Positions 11,785-22,441 of a stretch of 64,000 nt of DNA are shown here, in pieces (positions within the stretch are counted from its first letter, which is position 1; every line of letters starts with the position of its first letter). The position numbers were made by a program, and so were the translations under genes. The notes under the pieces were generated by a model. That model did not search any database. It saw nothing but the letters and a program-made list of their open reading frames with translations, and was not told the DNA's origin. The DNA comes from Ancylostoma caninum (Eukaryota; Nematoda; Chromadorea; Rhabditida; Ancylostomatidae): NCBI GenBank assembly GCA_037903475.1, contig JBAJFG010000444.1:1-64000 (forward strand), read 5' to 3'.

Positions 11785-13260
11785 CTAATGTAGACTTACT
11801 GCTCTCAAAGTTCTCTGAAAAGCACTGAGTTCTCGAATGTTCATTTCGTGTATGAAAATGCCCGACGTGATATATTCGAGATGGCAGGTATTCTGTGGGT
11901 CTCGCAACCTTAAACAATTTAATTACATGTTGAAATAACAAACAAATAAGTCTTTGACTGTTTTTATTCTAATCTGGTTGTGTTGCGCGCGTAGAAGAAG
12001 GAAGAAAGAAAAGGGAAACAAAGATTCATACTATATAGAAATGAGCCCGTAGTAGATCCTCGAGAAATATTCCGCTGTGAGTTGATTGGCTGGGAACAAC
12101 TTATAATAGTCTGAGGCTGCTTCCAGAGTGCGTCGGCAAGGTCCACAGTACGCCACGGCAGGCACACATCGGGTGCGTATTGATTGTAGCTAGCGGTCCC
12201 TGGAATCCGGGGCCGCGCCAGCGCGCGTTCATAGTAATTGCGCTTGTCCAGAGTACGCCAGGTCATGCAGCCGGCTATATCGGCGCGCAACGCAGCCCAT
12301 GCCGCTGTTACCCTTGCCGTTCGTGTAGTCCACCCGGATGGGCCTCATCACCGGCACACGCCTTGTCTTCAGTCCTACTTAAGATTAACCTATATTGAGA
12401 GGAATGAAATCGTATTGAGAGGAATATTGAATACGATGAAGTAATTATGCATAGCAGTCATTATGCTGCAATTTCCTGCTGGTATAAAAGTTCAGCGAAG
12501 TCAGGATTGAAAGTGGACGAAAACAACTGAAGAGTTCCGCTATTTGTGCTTTATCGAACCTAATAGTATACTGTTATATCAATGTTCAACGTACTATATC
12601 ATATACACACATGTGTGCTTGATCTATTTAGTCAGATTTTTGGAAGTTTTCAGAATCAACGAGAAAGAAACTGAGAAGTGCGCCCGCTGGATTTAGAAAT
12701 GTTTTGAATGATCAATTTCTTCGAGTAAAGTTAATATACTAGAGCCGTGGCTTTTAGTTAAGGGATCAGGAAGATTGCTGAGTAATTTCCCAAGTACAAT
12801 GCCCATGAGCGGAGCTCTGCAACATGGTGATTTTCAACAATCTCCAATTCTTTGAATCCAACTTATTTCTCTTTTGATGATTGGGAAGTTAAGAACTTGC
12901 AATGCCAACAATTCGTTTGATGAAATTATAGGTGTGTGATGGAAGAGCGAGCAGGAATTCCCATCAAAACTCACAAAGAACTTTTGTACCTGAATAGATA
13001 GCAGGATGAGAAAATTACCAAAAAAAAGTAAATTCGAATTCTGACGTGTCTAATTGTTTGCAGTTTTATCACCCCATCGATTCCAAGTTTTCTTACGGAA
13101 CATATCGTTATTTTTTTCACAACAACGTTCAAATAGCTTTGTAAGGCTAGTGTACGTGAATATATTTAAAATTTGCTTTTCCATAACATTGATGAAAAGT
13201 GTATCCCGTCTTGAGCAACCCAAACCATTATTTTAGCTTTTGACTTTGCGACACAATATT
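11785..13260. other. No gene seen; GC-rich island inside AT-rich spacer
   Basis: 12,120-12,380 is GC-rich with a repeated GTACGCCA/GTACTCTGGAC motif. The rest is AT-rich with no supported feature. Confidence 0.4.
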
Positions 13261-13862
13261 GTTGTAGCGCGCACCAATCAACCTGACTGCATGAGAATGC
13301 CGCTGCTGTTGCCGCCGGTGTAGCCTGCATAGCAGCGGCCGCTGGTTTTGTCCTTACTTCACTGACGTACTCTGGACGCAGCCTGAGGTATATTCCTCAT
13401 GGGTCACTGTCAGCCCGCGTCTCCGTAGCGCAGCAGAGCGCTGGAATTACTGCCTAGTCGAACAGATAAGCAGCTAGTGGTCTGCCACTTGTTCTGTAAC
13501 TTCTGTCAGAGGCCCGAACGCGATCTACGCTGCTCTTCTTCTTCTTCTTCTCTCCAGTTCTTCTTTAAGCATGTGTCGCTCTCCGTATTCACTGAGCCTC
13601 CAAGTTATACAGTTACACAGTCCAAGTTCAAAAAATGATCATCGGGCCTGGCGTTCTTCATCAAGTTAGTTTTTGTGCTATTCTTAGATTCCACATAAAA
13701 TTCCCAGGCTCTGTCCTTCTCCCTCCTTTGTTCAGCTCGTAGAACATCGCCTGCGCTCTACCGGTATTTCTCTCAAAGAGGACTATGTCGTTCGCAGAAC
13801 GAAGGTTTGAGAGGAGCATCGTGTATCGTAATAATATGATAATCTGTGATAATCTTAATTTC
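13261..13862. other. No gene seen; short TTC microsatellite
   Basis: 13,265-13,460 is GC-rich. A (CTT)n tract lies at about 13,538-13,560. A tRNA A-box-like string at 13,430 has no matching B box. Confidence 0.4.
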
Positions 13863-14260
13863 CTAGCATAAGAGCTTCCACTCCTTGGACAATCGGTGTT
13901 GAAAGTGTGGCAATTGTCTCAACGCTGTAGAATGCGTTCTCGTAAGGTTAGAACAAGGGGCAAGTGGTATTCTCGGCAAACATCGACAGTCCTCAAAACG
14001 GTTTGGATGTTGCACATGCAGCGCAGCTAAATCCTCATCGGAACCCGTCTTGTTCTCGTGGTTAGGTTCCCTCCGGTCCTCAATGTTCGCATCAGAGTGA
14101 CCGTTGTGACGAGCTTGCGAAACACGCTTACCAAGCACATTGGGTGGTAGTTCCGAAGGTATTTCCTGTCACATTTCTCGTAGGAAGAACGGCAGCCACT
14201 GGTTTGGGATTCTTTCCTTCTGAGAATACGATGAGATGTGTTCGGCAAGGATCATATGGA
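13863..14260 (-). pseudogene. RTE-like LINE reverse-transcriptase remnant
   Basis: On the minus strand, NYHPMCLVSVFRKLVT is a decayed form of the non-LTR RT motif around 'NYRPI.L.S...KL'. It is followed by codons that align at DNA level with the next part of RTE-type RTs (leading to an EQAGFR-like and an ICREY-like region), but in shifting frames and with stops. Three overlapping minus-strand frames each hold part of it, which is why none reads through. It is a fragment with no ends and is inactive. The RTE assignment is by motif memory and is less certain than the LINE assignment. Confidence 0.55.
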
Positions 14261-14476
14261 GTTGATGCCCTCCAAGTTGCACAGGATGTAAGGTCCAGTC
14301 CTGGATCTGTATCAGGCTCCATGCTCGTGATCACGGGAATAATCCAAGGCGGGCTCATCACAACCGAGGATATGTGAGCTTGTCAAAAGAAGATAGGATC
14401 GGAAAAGATTTGTGTAGAAACATTACGGGATGGATTCCATCTGCAGATGAGAAAACGTGACTATTCCCTTGACTTG

Positions 14477-14523
14477 CACGATTTAGACAATGAATGATTG
14501 GTACGATTTGGACAATGAATGAT
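14477..14523. repeat. 25-bp tandem duplication
   Basis: Two adjacent units containing ACGATTTRGACAATGAATGA. Confidence 0.8.
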
Positions 14524-14685
14524 AGTGTGGTGACGTCCAGTTTTAGTAGGGTGAATCATGTCATACTATGTTATTTAGTATCGAATGATCAGCGGGATTC
14601 AAGAGGAGGTATTTTCGATGCCAACATTTTGTAAGAGCCACAATTAAATCGTATTCCTCAATCGGCATATCATAAGAGCACTTAC

Positions 14686-15777
14686 CATGAAAGGGCAATG
14701 TTAATGAGAGCAATCTTCGTTGTAGTTTTCACAGGTGCGGAAACAAGCGTTCTTATTGCCCAAGGTTGGAGTAGCTGGTTGTCATATGTATTCACATAGG
14801 ATAAGAGGTAGCGTTCAATTACTGAAAGATAAGTCGTCACCAACCTTGATCTCATCAGACGATAATGTTGCATGGTTTTCGTGAAACACACGTAAAATGT
14901 ATGTTATTGTTTCGTGAGACACCTGGAATATAGAACGTCATTTGAGTATGTGAAAACTCCAACTGTTCTGGTATTTTGCAATGACAATACTTCGCTCTAC
15001 TGGAAATTCATAAAACTGGATGGTTATATGAAGAAAATGAAGAAGTGCTTGGACACTGAATCATCGAAAACGTCCAAACCAGCGCAATTTATCAAGAACA
15101 ATTGACTAAACCAACTCCGGTTCTCGGGTTTGTTGCAATGTTGAAGGCATCAACTCGTGTTTTGGGCTCATTGGCCATGCTTTTCAAAGCATTCTCAAGA
15201 AGGTGATGAAGAAATACAACGCCCAGGTAATTGGTCACAAACATTTGCTCTTCCATGTGAGCCTTGGAGAGTGAGATCTGCAAATGATTGTTTGACTGAA
15301 ACTTTGCATTCATTGGTTGTTCATCAAGAACGTATTTAATGAAGTTACAGAGACGCTGAACGCTGAGGGTCATATTGCATGTTTGGAAATCATCGCTTTT
15401 GAAATATGGCTCACTTGTTTTTCAGGCACTCGCACCGGCCGAGCGCACGTCTGGGAACCGGCTGAGCCGGTTACCAATGGGCGCTCGGCCGGAGATTGCG
15501 CGCCGCTCGGCCGGCAGTACCGGCATTCCTTAAATTGGGCAGGCAGCACGTCCGGTGACCGCAAGCCTCTCGGCCGGTGCGAGTATTCGAGTTCTTGGAA
15601 ATTTGGAATTCGGTAACCACTGGTAGTAATGAAGTTAGCAACGAATGATCGTTGATTTGATATTAAGGAACTGAATTTTACCTCGCCGCTATACATCCAC
15701 TCAACAACTTTTGAGACAGACTCTGACCGAAACCCTCGAACATCAATGCGGAGAGGTACATCACGCACTTCAAGCAG
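14686..15777 (-). CDS. BTB-BACK domain protein (three internal exons)
   Basis: Exons on the minus strand: 15,777-15,682 (phase 0 to 0, acceptor CATTTTTCAG), 15,277-15,112 (acceptor CATTTGCAG; weak donor GTTTAG) and 14,821-14,686 (acceptor TATCTTTCAG, donor GTAAGT). Phases agree at both junctions. Exon 1 reads VPLRIDVRGFRSESVSKVVE then WMYSGE, the second half of a BTB fold. Exon 2 continues with AHMEEQMFVTNYLGVVFLHH, the closing BTB helices. Exon 3 holds LVSAPVKTTTKIALINIALS, matching the BACK helix that follows BTB in Cullin-3 adaptors. In the family such proteins recruit substrates to Cullin-3 ubiquitin ligases; that role is inferred. The first half of BTB and everything after BACK were not found, so the gene may be partial or spread over larger introns. 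A MITE sits in the first intron (15,428-15,584). Confidence 0.6.
15428..15584. mobile_element. 157-bp GC-rich MITE in an intron
   Basis: Inverted termini ACTCGCACCGGCCGAG of 16 bp. The core has further CTCGGCCGG motifs in both orientations. It lies between the first two exons of the BTB-BACK gene. Confidence 0.65.
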
Positions 15778-15858
15778 CTGAAAAATGAACAAAATTAATA
15801 TGTTGCCCCAGTGATTGAAGGCACAGTTTTCAGAAATCCACAAACTCCCTTTCATTCT

Positions 15859-16086
15859 GTCGCTATGGTCGTCTAGGTTTGTAGCACATTGCATCACTGT
15901 CGTTGGCGACTGTCAGGCCGGTGCGCATCGATTGTGCGTGGAGCTTTGCGGCGGCCACTGTCGCCGGCGACGCGCGATCGCCAACACCGGCGGCCGCAGT
16001 AGCTATCGATTGTGAGCGGTCGCCAATGTTGGCGATCGCCGGCGACGGCGACGCAGTGTGTTAAACTTCTCGAAGATTATAGCGGC
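15859..16086. mobile_element. GC-rich MITE, GCCGCTATAG family, copy 1
   Basis: The right end (GACGCAGTGTGTTAAACTTC then TCGAAGATTATAGCGGC) and the decayed left end match the termini of 52,627-52,882. The interior is packed with GGCGATCGCC and CGCCGGCGACGG palindromes. Confidence 0.65.
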
Positions 16087-16243
16087 TGCCTCAGCCCAAA
16101 CGGCATACGCGGAGTGCAAAAATTGCAGGGGACGAAGAGAGATAATGCGCTCACATGGGGTACCTTCCCATAGATCTATTAACCATTATGCCTGGATGCT
16201 TTCAAAGTAGAAGCAATTAGGTCTCCTCTATCCGAAACAAATA

Positions 16244-17148
16244 TTAGGTTGACTGGGAAGTTCAAGTTCTCGGGCAAATAGTGATTTATGATTTTCAGAG
16301 ACCATAACTCAGCAAAGTGCTAGGGAAAATGGACGCGCAAGCTTCTATTTGATTGGGCATGAAAGACTCTTCAAACTGCAAATCAACCACCATACCGTAA
16401 TTGTTCCTTGCCTGCCACCATGCCGTGCAATTTCAAACTGTCGCCACTTCGCCTCAGCAACGCCAGACTTTCTCTATTTATCTGCGCCTAGGCGCACCCA
16501 CACGTGGCTTAAGCACTTAGTCACAGGGCATGCGAAGTGGATCCCCTACTCTAACGCTGACCGGAGCGCCCAATGGATTGGTAAAGGTGCGGATGCAGAA
16601 GACGTCCCTGAACACAACGTACACTCCACAAGGGTTATGCTCTGCATTTGGTGGTGCGTACACGGCGCCGGGAGTTGCTCGCCGAGGGATCTGCAATGAC
16701 GGCAGACTTCTACATTGAGCAACTGAGGAGCTTGGAGGCAAATCTTGAGAATGCGCGCTCGCAGCGGCACGAACTTTACTTTCAACACAACAAAGCTCGG
16801 CAGCACATTGCAAGAACGACCAACAACTGATGAAGTTCGGCTGGAACATATCACCACATCTGCCGTATTTACCAGATGTGTCTCCCTCTAATTACCACCT
16901 CTCTTCCCAACTCCAACCTCATTGTGGTCAACACTTCCGAACCCGCGACATCAAAAAGGCATTTGAGCAGTTCTTCAAAAACCAGCCCCTAGCGTCTCAG
17001 ACCAAAACCATCTATGATATGCTTGGATTTTAGCAGAAGATCATCGATGCCAGTGAGAGCATTCCTTACATGAGTCACAGTTATCGTTTAGGAATCGTAT
17101 AATGAATGAAAATATTGTCAATTTGTCCGAGAACTATCGACAACCTAA
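16244..17148 (+). pseudogene. Dead mariner-family transposon
   Basis: Flanked by TA (16,242-16,243 and 17,149-17,150) with termini TTAGGTTG at the left and CAACCTAA at the right; the TIRs also share an AGTTCTCGG block. At 905 bp it is shorter than the usual 1.3 kb, and the N-terminal half of the transposase is missing. Coding remnants on the plus strand include HLVTGHAKWIPYSNADRSAQW (16,506 on), then in another frame LYFQHNKARQHIARTT and WNISPHLPYLPDVSPSNYHL. The three catalytic acidic positions of the mariner DDD triad lie in GDEKW-, HDNARPH- and SPSD-type motifs; here they read H, N and N. The copy is therefore inactive. Confidence 0.85.
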
Positions 17149-18354
17149 TATTAGATTGAAGAATTATAAATGTCCGCTGCATTCGTTTTCCTTTCCTCCT
17201 CTATTTTCCCCAGTGTCACTATCTTTGGCAGGGCATGTGTACTCATGTGAAAGTGTGCTTCATGGCCCTTGAGAAAATATATGATTTGTTTGGTTTCCTC
17301 CAATTTTTTAGTTTAAGAAAGTTATTTTTAATTGGTAGCGCACCTACTCAAGGCGGACATAGTAAGTGCGCGAGCCGCCACTCCTTCTCTGCCGTGTGAA
17401 GAGTCGCCAGTCTTCGAAACCATTATGGTGCCAGATAATAGAAGAGTGTGCCTTGAACATGCAGACAAAAAAACACTCCTGCTCAGCGACCCACAGCGGC
17501 CTATTCCGACACGTAAACCCGACAGTCACGAATATAAGGTGACACTGCGTTTGAGGTGAGATATCAAAGGAACGCCCCATTCAAGGATGATGATTAGTAG
17601 TCATAAGTTTAGTGCTGGCCCCTCTGCGCAATAATAGGACCGCATGGACCAAGAACTCCATCGTCATGGTATAAGAACAGCGGCTACAAAACTTATCCAC
17701 GACGGTCAGAATGACACATCGTGAAAATGACCTAGAAGAGAACCGAAAAATTAGGATGAGATGCCCTACCCCACCCGCCTCCTAGTACAAGAGTGGCGCT
17801 ATCAGACTGGCCCCTGTTCCTGCCCATGCAGCTTTCGTTGAAGGAGAGGAACTTTAAAAACTGCGGTAGAGCTAAAATTTGGGTGGGTCGCTACGGCGTC
17901 TCAAAGCGCTGCGATTTTGTCACGGAGGGCACTCGTTCATTTCGTGGAGGAAGTAGAAGAGTCATGAAACAACTTGGGAATTACCGCTTGGATAGAGCAC
18001 TTGTAATGTTGTCCTTTATGTTGTCCACATTGTAATGTTAGTGTTTTTAATTTGAAGCTCAAACGGACATTTATAAGTCCTCAACCTAAAACATTTTTGT
18101 GTGAATATCAGTTTGCGAAAAAGACTGGAACAAGCAGAACTTCCAGACAATTGACTGCAAAACCAGGTGGCGGTCAAGGAAAACAATAGATCGTTGCGGT
18201 TGTCAGTTGTACAGCTACTCATGCAAAGGTTACGCCCATTTCGTGTGCACATACCAGAATGCCTTAGTAGCCTTGCAAGGATCGAGGGCCTTATTTTGTT
18301 CAGTGCTAATCTGATCGCGCAAGAACGCAATTATCCGCAGCATTATGCGTCATA
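17149..18354. other. No gene seen
   Basis: Open frames at 17,332-17,580 (both strands) and 17,793-18,035 lack recognisable domains or convincing splice sites. Confidence 0.4.
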
Positions 18355-19231
18355 CTAGGTTGAGGAGAAAATGATGGAAGAAATTTTCCAAAACTTTCGT
18401 AGTCCTTATTGCTGGTGATTCGATCAGGCATTGCCTGCTGACATAGTAGGAAATTCCCCCGAAGTATTAACCTGTGGTTACTGAAGGACCAGGGAGCGGC
18501 TGTTGTTGCAGTCACGCCTCCATTTCTGGAAGGGTACTTTTGCCCCAACCTCTATTATGAGCTGCTCTGCAAAGCCTTGGCAAGCACTGGAGTCAGTAAC
18601 AGCAGCAGTGTAATAAAGAAGAGAGTGGCTAAATATTTCACAGTACGCGACTGCTCCACTTTTTTCAAATCTCGAGATATGGGCCTTCATGAGGAGCCAC
18701 GCCTAGGACGCTCTCACGTCACAACGCGAAGTGGTTGGCTGTGGTTCCAGTAGCTCCCAAAAAGTAAGACAGGCACTACCATATGGGCTGGTCAGGTCTG
18801 AAAACTGAGAGGAACCGTTGGAGAAAAACGACAAAAACGAACAACCCTGCTCCACGCCCCTTTTTTACATGCCAATTTTCCCACGTTTTTCCTGTCACAA
18901 ATTAAAGGCCGTTCCTTCACTCTGGTAACCCACTATTTTTATTCTCCTGGCTTGTCACTCTCTGATCACTATTTCATTCCTCCTTTCAGTCCCTTCTTGG
19001 GCGAAGAAGAGCCCGTTGATTTTGACCATTTTCGAGCGGGAGTCCCTTTGTATGACCAGCCGCAGCCTGCGCAATTCTAAGAAGAGAGAGACAGCGTTCT
19101 ACCCATGCGTTGGAGTAATGTTATAGATTGCAAAGGGGTATACCCAATTCACTGAGAAAAATCCTCTCAGAAGTTAGAGATGGAAATCCAATTTGGATGC
19201 CATTTTTTCCATTACTTTCTCCTCAACCTAA
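18355..19231 (+). pseudogene. Second decayed mariner-family element
   Basis: Inverted termini of about 28 bp: CTAGGTTGAGGAGAAAATGA at the left and the inverted form of TTAGGTTGAGGAGAAAGTAA at the right, with TA on both flanks. Plus-strand remnants HYFYSPGLSLSDHYF (about 18,931) and RWSNVIDCKGVYPIH (19,108 on) match the third catalytic motif and the C-terminus of mariner transposases. The aspartate of the last motif (LSD) is retained, but the upstream reading frame is shattered. Inactive. Confidence 0.75.
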
Positions 19232-19439
19232 TATTTTAATTAAAATTGTGGCTTAATTATGAAATTCTTAGAATCAAAGTAACAGCACAACAGCAAGGAC
19301 AAAAGCATTTCCACCACGTATTTACTTTCCATATCTTGGAGATATACGAAGAACAGAAAGTACGCACTTGTAGATCGCAACGTTTCACTCCAGTATTTTC
19401 GCTTTCTCATGAGGTTAATGAGAATGAAGCTTTACTTAA

Positions 19440-19899
19440 AGGCAGTGTCTCACCTCAGGGACAAAGTTGTCAGTCGAAAAGAATGCGAGCCGCTGAGCAC
19501 AACGATGTACTTTGTTTTTCCTAGAAACGTCGAAAACCCCATAAGTTACGGGTTTCTTTGGCCGAGAATTTCGAAATTCTCGGCCAGTGGACGAGAGAGT
19601 TCATTCCGCAGTAAGAGCTTGCTGAGGGTGCGGCATGGTTTTTCAACACGGAAACGTTTGTTTGTTTGATAATAGCTGCTGCTGAGAAGTTCATTTTAAG
19701 GTGCAATCTCAGCTTCTCAGCTCCGCTTTTGCTAGCTACGTCGCAAGAAAACTCGTCCGCTCCTGTATCCAATTTTGCCTTAAAAGTAGGGGTTTTTGAA
19801 GGTGTTTTCTAACATCAAGCACATCATTGGAATCAGCGCTCCGAGCTGGACCTAAATCTATGAATATCTCGGCACCCAACATAAGTTGAGACACTGCCT
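19440..19899. mobile_element. TTAA-type TIR element, uninterrupted copy A
   Basis: Flanked by TTAA (19,436-19,439 and 19,900-19,903). The left end is AGGCAGTGTCTCACCTCA and the right end its inverted counterpart ending TGAGACACTGCCT. It is 460 bp and non-coding. A perfect 28-nt palindrome with core GAATTTCGAAATTC lies at 19,559-19,586. TTAA target duplications are typical of piggyBac-type transposition, and palindromic TTAA MITEs are known in nematodes. This copy is the reference for the four split or truncated copies in the window. Confidence 0.8.
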
Positions 19900-19903
19900 T
19901 TAA

Positions 19904-20585
19904 AGGCAGCGCCCACTTCTTATTTGCGATTGAGCTATTGACAGGCTCAGACCATTCTCCATGCTCTAATTCCGGTGACTTACTCAAAATAAACCAAAAT
20001 TCCCTAAATCAATTCTAGGGGACGGGATCTGCACCAGTTTGCCGAAACGAACTGACATGGCAGGCCGTATGTCACGGTTAATCTTATAGACTGGACAGGG
20101 CAAGACTTGTAGCCAAGTCGGTGAGTCGTGCCGGGCATCCAACGCAGCAACTCTTAGCAGCAGGAGCATCGACTTCACCAAAAACGGGGTTATCGTCACT
20201 TCTGTGACTTTTGACGATGTTGGAATCTGCATGACGAGGAGATCAAAAAACTCTTCAACACCAAAATAAGCTGGGACACCGTCTCTATCTCTTCTTCTAC
20301 TCACCTTTGCAATTTTGCTGCAATGTGCAGCAGCAATGATGGAGTGGACCTTTTCGCTGCCACCATCAGTAACAAGTTCGATATCGCAGTTTCTAGATTA
20401 TCAAAGTATCATTAGCATTGACATTATCATAGCTATTCCACTATGAAATTGGATTCACGGGTATTACCAGTTTTCGCCAGTTTTAATTATTCAATCAATT
20501 TACGACAGCAGTGCACATCGACAACCACACTAGACTGCTTTTTCTACTATTATTTTTTTCAGCATCAGAACTACCGTGCGTAAAG
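19904..20585. other. Spacer with dispersed repeat block
   Basis: 20,018-20,260 shares scattered blocks with 9,040-9,215. No gene was seen. Confidence 0.4.
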
Positions 20586-20656
20586 TCATCCCAGTCATCT
20601 AGCTTGCAATTATATGTGCGATCATCCCAGTCATCTAGCTTGCAATTATATGTGCA
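20586..20656. repeat. 36-bp tandem duplication
   Basis: Two units with period 36 bp containing TCATCTAGCTTGCAATTATA, identical over 33 bp. Confidence 0.9.
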
Positions 20657-20754
20657 AATCTCATCGCAGTATAGTCATGGTCTTTGCGATTCAATACTAT
20701 TTCTTCGCGGCCATGCCACTACACCTTCACCTATCAACCGCGCGAGTGATACAA

Positions 20755-21027
20755 CTCAGAACCGCAAAAACAAGTTTCTGATCACATCCGAAACTTGCTT
20801 TTCCAAAAGCTTGTTGACAAGTTTTTTCACACTTCCTTGCCGACAAGTTGTTCGCCCGAAAAGCTTGTCGACAACTTGTTTTCAACAACGAAGCAGTGAA
20901 AACAAGTTGTCGACAAGCTTTTCGGGCGAACAACTTGTCGGCAAGGAAGTGTGAAAACAACTTGTAGAAAAGCTTTTGAGAAAGCTAGTTTCAGATGCGA
21001 TCAGGAACTTGTTTTTGGGGTTCTGAG
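20755..21027. mobile_element. Foldback (long hairpin) element
   Basis: Nearly the whole 273 bp is an inverted repeat. Outer ends are CTCAGAACCGCAAAAACAAG and its complement; the inner arms contain ACAAGTTGTCGACAAGCTTT. Arms are about 125 bp with a loop of about 15 bp near 20,890. Non-coding. A transcript across it would form long dsRNA. Confidence 0.85.
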
Positions 21028-21511
21028 AAGAGCGTGAGCGTAGCGCTGGTGCTCGACAACGGTTTCATTCCACTAGTGAGTGGAGCTACTTCCGGCTGGA
21101 AACAGTTACTTTCACTAATGAATGGAACCGTTCCAGGCTTACACCTATATGTTCCCGCCACTGCATCACCCCGCTCTAGCAATGCGTCGGGATAAAGTGA
21201 TATGGTTGCAATGGAACAGCATAGAATCAGAATGACTAATATCGCGGCGGACCGCGATTAGTAGTGAAATCGAAGACGCTTTAAGCCTGATCTATACAAT
21301 ATATTAGTCATTTGTCGCTTGGTCATATGAGTCATGTCTTATGTTTTGTCTCGGCCTTTAACGACACTGTCAGTTGTACAATACAAAAGAGCCACCGACG
21401 CGCGAGGCAACATTGTCCTCTTTATTACTTAATGTTTTCATGATATTTTTCACATGTCATCATTTTATCATTATGTAGCATGTATCGCTGATTTTATAGG
21501 CAAGTAAACTC

Positions 21512-21533
21512 GGTTTAACTGCCCAAGTTTGAG
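21512..21533 (+). ncRNA. SL1 spliced-leader-like 22-mer (SL gene relic or SL-bearing retrocopy)
   Basis: This 22-nt block differs from the nematode SL1 leader at only two positions (8 and 10). It ends CCCAAGTTTGAG and is followed at once by GT (GTACGTG), as in an SL RNA donor site. The downstream sequence does not look like a normal SL RNA: the nearest Sm-like site, AACTTTGG at 21,651, is about 140 nt away, too far for a roughly 100-nt SL RNA. It may be a decayed SL gene or the start of a retrocopied trans-spliced mRNA. Confidence 0.45.
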
Positions 21534-22441
21534 GTACGTGCGACGTTGCAATAAATCAGTTGTGCAAGGCGTACAAGTCGAAACCTCAAATAACTAATCG
21601 ATTAGGAGACCTTGACCGAATTTAAAGTGGATCCGCGCAAGATCGGTGAAAACTTTGGTGTGAAAATGTTGCTCTGCGAACTTTTTCCAGAATAATGACC
21701 CACAAGTATGTTTGGCAAGAGAGAGAGCGAGGGAATGTGATGCCGAGACATTCTTCATGTGTTTGGCAATATAAAAAGGGTTGGTTGCGTTTGTCGACTC
21801 ATTTTGTGGGATACCATGATTACTTCATTCTTAAGCTTTATTTTAAGTGCGTCGGAGTCCGATCCGGTCGGATAACGAATGATACGTATCGATCTCTGTA
21901 TAACGAGGATCAATATGTATCCTTTGTTATCAGAAAACTCGTAACACTTTGTTCTCATCTCAGATGCACGATAAATGTAAAGCAGCAGGCTATGAAGGTT
22001 AGAACCACGACGCGATTTTGGTGTTTCCGAAATTATTGCTCTTTCAATTGCTGCTTCGAGGCACATTCGACAAAATTTGCATGGACAAAATTGACATGAG
22101 TACCATAGCGATGCTTATAGCAATTCTCGAGTACAATGCACTTGAAAAGGTTTTCTGGCAATACAAATCTGGGAAAATTCTTGCTTTGCTTGGCACATTT
22201 GACGAAATTCGTTCGCATGGGTAGCTAAAAACTCATCCGCGATGTTACCAAACGAACCTCGCCAACTGCTCCGTCAACAAACTTCAGAGTAACAGAGTGA
22301 TGGCTCTAGTCAGGCAAGCCACTCACTCGCTTTTCACAATTCTAAGAGCCGGAGCACCAGTCAAGCAGAATGGCCGTCGCATGGTACCTGCAGGGGCCAG
22401 TCTCGTATATATTTAACTCTTCTACGCATCTTTTTTCTTAA
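21534..22441. other. No gene seen
   Basis: Contains a short imperfect direct repeat (GGCACATTYGACRAAATT at about 22,060 and 22,191). Open frames are short and unrecognised. Confidence 0.4.

Noticed and set aside
13425..13500. tRNA-like A-box string near 13,430
   Set aside because: No B box and no acceptor-stem pairing could be found.
14128..14361. Apparent exon on the minus strand ending in a GTAAGC donor
   Set aside because: DNA-level resemblance to an RTE reverse transcriptase running through the supposed donor explains the open frame better.
14821..14930. Extra exon just upstream of the third BTB-BACK exon
   Set aside because: It would leave an intron of only about 23 bp, too short for nematode splicing.
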